NCBI GenBank assembly: GCA_013821985.1 | Contig: PNJQ01000003.1 | Coordinates: 34,760-98,759, forward strand | Origin: Opitutus sp. | GTDB taxonomy: Bacteria; Verrucomicrobiota; Verrucomicrobiia; Opitutales; Opitutaceae | Direction of reading: 5' to 3' | Length of the DNA stretch: 64,000 bases | Part shown: one piece after another, positions 18,944-26,865 of the stretch | Layout: each line of letters begins with the position of its first letter | Numbering within the stretch: position 1 is the stretch's first letter | Translations under genes and position numbers: made by a program | Notes under the pieces: generated by a model | What the model was told of the DNA's origin: nothing | What the model saw: only the letters and a program-made list of their open reading frames with translations | Databases searched by the model: none

Positions 18944-21661
18944 ATGATCCCTCAAAGCACATGCATTCCGCATGCGACTCGCACGGCCCTTATGGGGGCC
19001 GCCGTAGCCGCGTTGCTCGCTTGGCCCGCGCTTACCTACGCGCAGACCGACACCTCGAAGACTGACCAAGAAAAAGAGAACGCCGACGCGGTGAAGATCG
19101 ACGCGTTCGAGGTCACGGGATCTCGCATCAAGCGCGTTGACTCGGAAACCCCGCAGCCGGTCGTCCGGATTACGGAAGCTGAATTCAAGGCGACCGGCTT
19201 TACTACCGTGGGCGATGCCCTCCGTGCGATGCCGGCGGTGACCGGTCAATCGCTGACGTCGGTTGACGCAGGCACGAGCTTCACGCCCGGTGTCAGCTCC
19301 TTCAACTTGCGCGGCTTGGGCAACAACAACACGCTGGTGCTCGTCAACGGTCGACGCATGGCCCCGTTTGCTACGGCAGGATTCAACGGCTTCCAGACTG
19401 TGTTCGACTTCAACGCGATTCCGGTCGCAGCGATCGAATCGCTGGAAATCCTCAAGGACGGCGCGTCCGCGATTTATGGCTCTGACGCCGTCGCGGGTGT
19501 GATCAACATCAACCTGAAGAAAAACTACACCGGTTTTTCGACTGAGGTTTCGTATGGCAATACGATCGATACTGATTCGGGGGAGTTTTCGACCTTCCTC
19601 ATTTTCGGTGCTCAGTCCGGCAAGGTCTCCGTGACCTCGACGCTGAACTACAGCCGCCGTAATGCGATTTACGCGCGAGATCTCGATTATGCTGATTCGG
19701 CCGACCTTCGCTCGGTGGGCGGTGTGGACGGCCGCAGCTCGGCGACTCCGCTTGCCTTGGTTGTTGGTCTGCCGGCCAGTGTGTTCCCCGGTGGTGTCGC
19801 GCAGTTCCTCACTCCCCAGACGAACCCGACCATCGCCAACGCCACGGGTAATTTCCAGCTCTACAACTTCCAAGAAGTTGCCGGGTTTACTCCGGACACC
19901 GAGGTGCTGTCGTTTTACAGCCGCATGACCTACGATTTCACGGATAAAGTCGCGGGTTTTGCGGAGGTGTCGTTCACCCGGTCTGCAACGAAGATTGATG
20001 CCGCTCCTTCGCCCTATTTCTCCACTCAAGAGAACGGTGATTCGCCCACTGGCACCGGCATGTTCCCGGCCTCAAATCCTTTCAATCCATTTGGCGTGAA
20101 TATCGTCGATCTTCGCTGGCGCCCGCTTGAGCTCGGCAACCGTGTGCAGGATGTCACTTCGACGTCTCCACGCGTGGTCCTCGGACTCGAAGGCTCGATG
20201 GATAATGGTTGGAGCTGGGACGCCGCGCTGGTCTATTCGCGCAACGACGTCTCCAACATCGGTCGCAACTACACCAGCGATCGGCTGATGCAAAATGCCT
20301 TCAATGGCGTTGTGATCAATGGCACCACTTACTGGGCGAATCCCTTCGGACCGAATGCGCCCCAGCTGATCAACTATCTCCGCGTGCCGAATCCGGCCAA
20401 CGACATGTTTGAGGTTCGCTCGGCTGACTTCAGTGTCGGTGGCCCGGTCTTCAATCTGCCGGCCGGCCAGGTCGGCGTCGCGGTTGGCGCGGAAGTCCGC
20501 ACCGAATACATGGAAAACAACGGCACCATCAGCAACCGCCTCGGCGACTTCGTCGGCGGAGCGACGGGTGACGATGTCGCCGGTTCGCGCCGTCTCTACT
20601 CCTATTTTGCGGAGTTGAGCGTGCCGCTCCTCTCGAAGGATTCCGGTATGGGCAGCCTTGAGGCCCAATTTGCTGCCCGTCATGAGGACTACAGCGATTT
20701 CGGCACCACCACGAAGCCCAAGGTCGCCATGATCTGGCGTCCGCTTCCGGAGCTCATGCTGCGCGCTTCCTATGGTGAGTCGTTCCTCGCGCCCAACCTG
20801 GCGTTCCTCTATCTTGGCAACAGCGTGAGCTTCACGCCGACCGTCCTGGTGGATCCGCTCCGCCCGAATGATACGGCAACCCAGATCCGGCAATTCGGCG
20901 GCGGCAATCGCTTCCTCCAGCCGGAGGAAACGGAGGTTCATTACGCTGGCCTGGTTCTTCAACCCTTCGCGCGAAGCAACAACCGCCTCTTCCGCGAACT
21001 CTCCTTTGGCGTCGATTACTTCAAGTTCGAGCAGGAGAACCTCATCGCCGCGCTTGGTGCCGCCGCGATTCTCGGCAACGTCAACGCGTTCGGCAGTTTG
21101 ATCATCCGCAATCCGCCGGCCCCCGGCGAAACGGTGGGCACAATCAGTGGCGTCATCACCAGCCAGCAGAACCTCGCGCAGGCGGGCTATGAAGGCTACG
21201 ACCTCAACATGCGCTGGATTTTTCCGCGCAACGAATTCGGTCAATTCCGCATGGACTTGTCGGCCACCTATCAACACGAGCGCTACTTCGTGGGTGCCAC
21301 CGGAGTTTACGTGGATCTCGATGCCAACGTCTTCAGCCCGCTTTGGCGCGGCACGGCAACGTTCGCGTGGACGCGCGGAGACTGGTCCGCCTCGCTCTAC
21401 GGCACCTATATCGGTGGGTATAACATGCTGGGCAGCGGAATCAGTGCCGCCGCCACTCGTCCCGATGCAGACGCCCAATGGGTGTGGAGCCCACAGGTCG
21501 CCTACCGCGGCTGGATGAACAGCACCATTACGTTGGGTGTTCGCAATGTCTTCAATGACGCTCCTCCGATTTCCGTCGGCGGCACTTCCCACGGTGTGGC
21601 GACCGGCATCAACTTTGTTGAGCCGCTCTACGCCTACATCCGTTGGTCGCGCGACTGGTAA
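18944..21661 (+). CDS. TonB-dependent receptor (3 of 4)
   Basis: 'VKIDAFEVTGSRIKRVD', 'NLRGLGNNNTLVLVNGRRMAP', 'LEILKDGASAIYGSDAVAGVINI'. Confidence 0.95.
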   Translation: MIPQSTCIPHATRTALMGAAVAALLAWPALTYAQTDTSKTDQEKENADAVKIDAFEVTGSRIKRVDSETPQPVVRITEAEFKATGFTTVGDALRAMPAVTGQSLTSVDAGTSFTPGVSSFNLRGLGNNNTLVLVNGRRMAPFATAGFNGFQTVFDFNAIPVAAIESLEILKDGASAIYGSDAVAGVININLKKNYTGFSTEVSYGNTIDTDSGEFSTFLIFGAQSGKVSVTSTLNYSRRNAIYARDLDYADSADLRSVGGVDGRSSATPLALVVGLPASVFPGGVAQFLTPQTNPTIANATGNFQLYNFQEVAGFTPDTEVLSFYSRMTYDFTDKVAGFAEVSFTRSATKIDAAPSPYFSTQENGDSPTGTGMFPASNPFNPFGVNIVDLRWRPLELGNRVQDVTSTSPRVVLGLEGSMDNGWSWDAALVYSRNDVSNIGRNYTSDRLMQNAFNGVVINGTTYWANPFGPNAPQLINYLRVPNPANDMFEVRSADFSVGGPVFNLPAGQVGVAVGAEVRTEYMENNGTISNRLGDFVGGATGDDVAGSRRLYSYFAELSVPLLSKDSGMGSLEAQFAARHEDYSDFGTTTKPKVAMIWRPLPELMLRASYGESFLAPNLAFLYLGNSVSFTPTVLVDPLRPNDTATQIRQFGGGNRFLQPEETEVHYAGLVLQPFARSNNRLFRELSFGVDYFKFEQENLIAALGAAAILGNVNAFGSLIIRNPPAPGETVGTISGVITSQQNLAQAGYEGYDLNMRWIFPRNEFGQFRMDLSATYQHERYFVGATGVYVDLDANVFSPLWRGTATFAWTRGDWSASLYGTYIGGYNMLGSGISAAATRPDADAQWVWSPQVAYRGWMNSTITLGVRNVFNDAPPISVGGTSHGVATGINFVEPLYAYIRWSRDW

Positions 21662-21688
21662 GCCCCCGTCTCAATCGTCACCTTTGCC

Positions 21689-21720
21689 AAGCGCGCCCTA
21701 AAATCGGGCGCGCTTTTTTT
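21689..21720 (+). terminator. Intrinsic terminator after TonB receptor 3
   Basis: AAGCGCGCCC-TAAAATC-GGGCGCGCTT then T tract. Confidence 0.9.
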
Positions 21721-21862
21721 GGGTCGGTCGCGAAACATCAGCGCAGTCTGCTAGGTTTCAGTTGCGCAAGTTGGGTGTTAGGAGGTCCCGGAATCCGTGG
21801 GCTGGGAAGTCCGCAAAATCTCGGCCCGGCGCGCGCACTCGGCGGATGGCGGGATGGCGCGG

Positions 21863-21984
21863 CGCGCTAGACGTGTGTCGCGCGTCCGTTGCGGCGCCGG
21901 CCGATTCTGACGTGCTTCGCGGGTCAAGTCGCGCTCCAGCCTTTGTTGGCGGCGCAAATACCAAGCACCCCCCCCGGATCACCT
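21863..21984 (+). promoter_or_regulatory. Conserved leader upstream of TonB receptor 4
   Basis: Same element as 18821-18943, preceded by a terminator and followed by the ATG. Confidence 0.6.
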
Positions 21985-24765
21985 ATGATCACATCAAGCA
22001 CATGCTCATCGCATGCGGCTCGCTCGCGCCTCAAGGGCGTGAGCTTGGCTGCACTGCTCGCGCTCCCAGGCCTCGCCCTCGCGCAAACCGCCGCTCCCGC
22101 GGCCAACGAAGAAGCTCTCAAACTCGAAAAATTCGTCGTCACCGGTTCGTTGATTCCCGCGGCGGCCGATTCACCGGCCGTGCCAATCACGGTGATGACT
22201 TCCGCTGATATCGCTCGATCGGGCGAGATCCGCGATCTCACCGACGTCCTGAAAAAGGTTAATCCCTTCTTTTTCGGCCGTGGCAATCTCGGTGCGGAAA
22301 ATGCCAACACGCGCGCCAACGCGACGAACGGCGCCTCCACCGTTGCCCTGCGCAATCGCCCGACGCTCGTCCTCATCAATGGACGTCGCGCCGCCCTCGC
22401 GCCCGTCGCGGCCACTGGCGGAGCCACCTTCATCGACCTGGGCCTCATTCCTGTGACTGCAGTGGAGCGCGTTGAAGTGCTCGCGGACGGCGCCTCCGCC
22501 ATTTACGGCACTGACGCCGTTTCCGGCGTGGTGAACGTCATACTCAAGACAAATTTCCAGGGCGTTGAACTCGGCGGCACCTACGGCTGGGCTCCCGATG
22601 CAGGTAATTATTCCACACGGCGAGCCTATGTGACGATGGGTGCGGGTAACGACAGGACTCAGATCACCGTCACCGGCGAATGGCGCAAAACCGACCCCCT
22701 CTTCCAATATGAGCGCCCTTGGGGCCTGAATCAGTTTCGCACGCCGACGTTCGCCGGGATAGTCACGCTCGACGGCGGCACAACGCTTTATCGGCTCAAT
22801 CCGAATCTGAACGCGCCTCCCACGGACACCGACATGACGCTCGCGCAACTCGTCGCCGCGGGCATCTACCAAGGTCCATACAATAGCGACCAGGTGGCGC
22901 AGTTCTTCGATCTCTCTGAGAAGGCTACGATGTTCCAGAAGACGAACCGCCGCAGTCTCGCCATTGCGGCTGAGCACAAATGGACGGAAAACATCACTGT
23001 ATTTGGGGACATCGTCGTGACCTCCAGCGAGACCCAAAGCACGCTCAACGCGCAACCGGTCACGGGCAACGTGCTGGGCGCGAATCCCAACAATCCCTTC
23101 GACGTCACCATCCAGGCGCGCAACCGCTTCGTCGACTTCCCGCGCATCCGCCAAGGCGAAACGCTCGGCGCGCGCGCGGTGGTTGGCCTCCGTGGCCAGC
23201 TCGCCGGCACGTGGAACTATGAGGTCGGCGCGAGTCTCAACCGCACGATCCAGAATCTCCGCCAAGTTAATCTGATCGATTCGCCGGCCTACACCGCCGC
23301 CGTCAATGCGAACACCTATAATCCGTTCGCGCGCCGTCAGGTGCCTGGAGTGCTGGAAGGCATCGTCGGCACCGGCTACCAAGACTATACCAGCCGCCTC
23401 GTCAGCTTTGATGCCCGCTTCACCGGCGAGGTGATGGACCTGCCCGCTGGTCCCCTGATGGCCGGCATTTCACTGGAGACGCGCAAGGAAACGCTCTCGA
23501 TGATCAACGATCGCAACGACCGTCAGGCCCTCTGGCTCGGCGGCACCCCGACCAACCCATTCGCCGCAGCGCAATCCGTGGACAGCTTCGGCGCGGAAAT
23601 TCGGGTGCCAATCTTCGGCGCGGCGCAGAACGTTCCGTTCTTCAACACGCTTGAGCTCACGGTCGCCGCTCGTAAGGAGCTTTACAACTCCACCACCGAT
23701 CCGCTGGTGCCGAAGGTTTCGCTCCGCTGGATGCCGCTCAATGACGAATTTGCCGTCCGGGGCACCTACGGTGAGTCGTTCACTGCGCCGGCGCTCTTCT
23801 CGCTCTTTGGTCCCTCGAACGCCGGATTCACCAATTCGATCGTCCTCGCGCGCTACGACACGAACGGCAACCCGCTGGGAGTGAACACGGGCAATCGCCA
23901 ATATCAGAGCCGCGGCGGTTCGAACCCGAACCTCATTCCCTCCGAATCGCGCAACTGGACCGCCGGCTTCGTCTGGTCGCCGCGCGCGATCAAGGGCTTC
24001 AGCGTCTCACTCGACTGGTTCAACATCGACGAAAAGGACATCGTTTCGAATATCCCGCAAGCCGTGCTGCTCCAAGACGTGGAGCGGTTTGGTGCGGCCT
24101 CGATCTATGCATCGTTCGTGCGCCTTGGCACTGCCACGGCCGGCGAACTGCTGTTCACTTCCGGCGCTCCGGTGACCACACCGGGCCAGATCACTGCCGG
24201 GGCTCCCGCCTCAGTTTGGATGACCAATCCCGCCCGCAATGTGGCCGGCCTCGAGCAATCGGGCGCCGACCTCCGCATCGACTACGCTTACGATACCGGT
24301 GGCTGGGGCCACTTCAACGCGTCGATCGCCGCAACCTATCTGCACGATTACATCGTGCAGACCACGCCGACGAGCACCCCGGTCGACTACGCCGGCACTT
24401 TCACGCTCACGACGCTGAACGGCATTAGCTCGCTTCCGCGCTACCGCACGTTCTCGCAGCTCGATTGGACGTTTAAGAACCTGGCGTTGGGCCTGAGCCA
24501 CACGTTCGTGCCGGAACTCGATGACGTCGCCACGCCGACCGTCAGGCCGATCGAATCCTATCATTCCTTTGACGTTCGCGTCGGCTATTCGTTCTCCGGC
24601 TCCGGCAGTCGCTGGCTGCAAGGGCTGCGCATCACAGCCGGCGTCAACAACGTCTTGAACGAAGATCCGCCGTTCTCGGTCGGCGAACCCGACCAGAACC
24701 GTGACATCAACACCTACGATGCTCTTGGTCGGTTCTTCTACGTGTCGGCTTCCTACAAGTTCTAA
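21985..24765 (+). CDS. TonB-dependent receptor (4 of 4)
   Basis: 'LKLEKFVVTGSLIP', 'TLVLINGRRAALAP', 'VEVLADGASAIYGTDAVSGVVNVIL', C-terminal 'FYVSASYKF'. Confidence 0.95.
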   Translation: MITSSTCSSHAARSRLKGVSLAALLALPGLALAQTAAPAANEEALKLEKFVVTGSLIPAAADSPAVPITVMTSADIARSGEIRDLTDVLKKVNPFFFGRGNLGAENANTRANATNGASTVALRNRPTLVLINGRRAALAPVAATGGATFIDLGLIPVTAVERVEVLADGASAIYGTDAVSGVVNVILKTNFQGVELGGTYGWAPDAGNYSTRRAYVTMGAGNDRTQITVTGEWRKTDPLFQYERPWGLNQFRTPTFAGIVTLDGGTTLYRLNPNLNAPPTDTDMTLAQLVAAGIYQGPYNSDQVAQFFDLSEKATMFQKTNRRSLAIAAEHKWTENITVFGDIVVTSSETQSTLNAQPVTGNVLGANPNNPFDVTIQARNRFVDFPRIRQGETLGARAVVGLRGQLAGTWNYEVGASLNRTIQNLRQVNLIDSPAYTAAVNANTYNPFARRQVPGVLEGIVGTGYQDYTSRLVSFDARFTGEVMDLPAGPLMAGISLETRKETLSMINDRNDRQALWLGGTPTNPFAAAQSVDSFGAEIRVPIFGAAQNVPFFNTLELTVAARKELYNSTTDPLVPKVSLRWMPLNDEFAVRGTYGESFTAPALFSLFGPSNAGFTNSIVLARYDTNGNPLGVNTGNRQYQSRGGSNPNLIPSESRNWTAGFVWSPRAIKGFSVSLDWFNIDEKDIVSNIPQAVLLQDVERFGAASIYASFVRLGTATAGELLFTSGAPVTTPGQITAGAPASVWMTNPARNVAGLEQSGADLRIDYAYDTGGWGHFNASIAATYLHDYIVQTTPTSTPVDYAGTFTLTTLNGISSLPRYRTFSQLDWTFKNLALGLSHTFVPELDDVATPTVRPIESYHSFDVRVGYSFSGSGSRWLQGLRITAGVNNVLNEDPPFSVGEPDQNRDINTYDALGRFFYVSASYKF

Positions 24766-24789
24766 GCCGACCTGATTCGCTACTTCTTC

Positions 24790-24823
24790 GAGGCCGGACC
24801 GCGAGGTCCGGCCTCTTCATTTT
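24790..24823 (+). terminator. Probable terminator after TonB receptor 4
   Basis: GAGGCCGGACC-GCGA-GGTCCGGCCTC then TTCATTTT. Confidence 0.75.
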
Positions 24824-24880
24824 GTCCCCGGTGCGCTGACAATTCCGCTGCCCCAGACCGGCTACAGCGCTTGAAGCTTT

Positions 24881-24910
24881 GTATCCGGGGTCGCTGACCC
24901 CGGAGAGAAC
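24881..24910. repeat. REP-like intergenic element copy B
   Basis: GTATCCGGGGTCGCTGACCCCGGAGAGAAC; palindrome CCGGGGTC-GCT-GACCCCGG flanked by two CCGGCTACAG repeats (~24859 and ~24945). Confidence 0.6.
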
Positions 24911-25063
24911 TCGCGAGAAAATACACCGAGCGGGCGCAACGAGGCCGGCTACAGTGAAACCGAAAATGCCGAAAAACCCGCCCCGTGGCTCAAGACGCGA
25001 ACTTCCGAGCCGGCCCTCAAGCGCGGAAGACTTGGAGCGGGTCTCAGGTGAATCTGTCGCCGA

Positions 25064-25325
25064 TCAATTGCCCTTCGGCTTCGTCTGCATGAATTGATTT
25101 TTTTCAATCTGCTGGAGCGTCGGACTGTCCGGACCTTCAACGGTCACGTTTTCATGTTTCGCCTGCGACTTCTTGATCCGGCGCGGTAGCAGTGAGCCCG
25201 TAGAGTGTAGAGTGAATGGTGACGTATTCGTCTTCCGCCGCGACTGCTGGCTTCTGGGCTTCTTGCGCAGGAGTAGAACATCCGGTTGAACACACGGTCA
25301 GCAAGCTCGCGAGAACAACAGTCAC
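25064..25325 (-). pseudogene. Small lipoprotein-like gene with apparent +1 frameshift
   Basis: N-term frame: lipobox 'VVLASLLTVCSTGCSTPAQEAQKPAVAAEDEYVTIHST'; continues after a 1-nt shift as 'TGSLLPRRIKKSQAKHENVTVEGPDSPTLQQIEKNQFMQTKPKGN*'; GTG(25325)-to-stop length is 3n+1. Confidence 0.5.
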
Positions 25326-25492
25326 GACGGACCGGACCCAGACGAAGACGGGGTAAACATGGCGCGAAAATCCGTGACGCGTGCCGCGAGACAACGGGTT
25401 TGCGGCCAACTCCGCCGTTTGCCGGGCAAGTTTCGAAGCTCCGGCGACAAGTTCGAACGAGAAATCCATCCGACGGCGCTGGCCGCGTCGCG

Positions 25493-26044
25493 TTACGCCC
25501 CGACCGCCTTGTGCTCGGGCGCGAGCCATTCACCGGCGGATTTTCCCGTGAGCGAATAAACCTTCATCGTCTTCATCGGTGGCGAATACACGTGCAGCGT
25601 CACGAGCGTCGTGCCTTCCGCTTGAAGATTGGAGACCTGATGTGTCTCCGTGTCGTGCGAGGCAACGATCTCGCCGGTGAGGTAATCCTTCGTGCGCTCC
25701 GGCACCACCTGGCCACACGGGGAAAATTGATAAGCCGTCTCGCTGCACACGCCGGTCAGCACCTTGAACGCGCACACCGATTGCGCATGATCGTGGATCG
25801 GCGAGCGCTGACCGCTCTTCCAGCAAAGCACCAGCAGGTTGAACCACGGGCTCTCCGCGACGAGGTTGCGACAATAGCTGCCTTCCTCGAAGTGCAGATA
25901 CTCGCGCAAATCCTCCAGCGTGACGCGCGACTCGATCAGCAGCCGCTGCAACGTCGCCAGGTCTGCGCGCTCCGTCTTAAGGCCGTGGAGGTAATTGAGG
26001 AGCGGCGCGAGCACCGCGGGCGGAGTTTTGGCGGTGTGATTCAT
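25493..26044 (-). CDS. Cysteine dioxygenase family protein
   Basis: 'FNLLVLCWKSGQRSPIHDHAQSVCAFKVLTG' cupin metal motif, 'HQVSNLQAEGTTLVTLHVYSPP'. Confidence 0.85.
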   Translation of the reverse strand: MNHTAKTPPAVLAPLLNYLHGLKTERADLATLQRLLIESRVTLEDLREYLHFEEGSYCRNLVAESPWFNLLVLCWKSGQRSPIHDHAQSVCAFKVLTGVCSETAYQFSPCGQVVPERTKDYLTGEIVASHDTETHQVSNLQAEGTTLVTLHVYSPPMKTMKVYSLTGKSAGEWLAPEHKAVGA

Positions 26045-26153
26045 GACGACAGCTGCGGTTGACGCGGCAACGTAGCCATCGTCGTCCTGCACTCAAGCCT
26101 GCGCCTCTGAGCCCTTCGGCCCAAGAACGCGGAGGGAAATAACCTCTCGCCCC

Positions 26154-26855
26154 CTATGGCCCGCTGGAGCCGCCCGTCGCCGGCGCAGCGGAATGCCGCT
26201 CGTATTCCATGTAAACTGCGGTCTGCGCCGCCACGTCCGCGCCGAAATAGCGTTCGACGACGTGGAGCGCCGCATCGATGCCCGACGTGAGCCCGCCCGC
26301 CGTGAGGATCGTCGCGCCGGATTGCACAAAGCGCTTGCCGGGCAGAAATCTCACCTGCGGATACCGCGTGTTGAACCTCTCGACGAAATCGTGGTGGGTG
26401 GCCGCCGGTTTGCCATCGAGCAATCCGGCCGCGGCGAGCTTCGCGACACCGGTGCAGACCGACATCAACACGTCAACGCGCGCCGCCTGGGCTCGCAACC
26501 ACGCGAGCATTTCGGTCGAGCGGCCCGCCTGCGCGCCGACCACAATCACGTCCGGCGGCGGGGCGTCCTGAAAAGTGTGATCCGGCACCACGGTCATCCC
26601 CACCGAGACGCGGATCGGTTCGCGAGTGTCCGAGACCGTGTAGAGCGCGAAGGGCATGCGGCGCCCGCGGACCTGCACATCCTGAAACACCTCCCACGGC
26701 CCGGCGAAATCGATCATCGTGGCGTGTTCGGTCAGCACCACGGCAACCCGGATCGACCGCCCGTCCGCGGGCGGACGCAATGGCTCCGCAGCCGAACCGG
26801 CGACGCCGAAGGTGAGGACAGCGCTCAGCACGACACCGGAGACATTGAGTTGCAT
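26154..26855 (-). CDS. Secreted DJ-1/PfpI (isonitrile hydratase-like) family protein
   Basis: Signal peptide; 'DFAGPWEVFQD', 'VLMSVCTGVAKLAAAGLLDGKPAATHHDF', 'TAGGLTSGIDAALHVVERYFG'. Confidence 0.85.
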   Translation of the reverse strand: MQLNVSGVVLSAVLTFGVAGSAAEPLRPPADGRSIRVAVVLTEHATMIDFAGPWEVFQDVQVRGRRMPFALYTVSDTREPIRVSVGMTVVPDHTFQDAPPPDVIVVGAQAGRSTEMLAWLRAQAARVDVLMSVCTGVAKLAAAGLLDGKPAATHHDFVERFNTRYPQVRFLPGKRFVQSGATILTAGGLTSGIDAALHVVERYFGADVAAQTAVYMEYERHSAAPATGGSSGP

Positions 26856-26865
26856 GGGCGACGCC

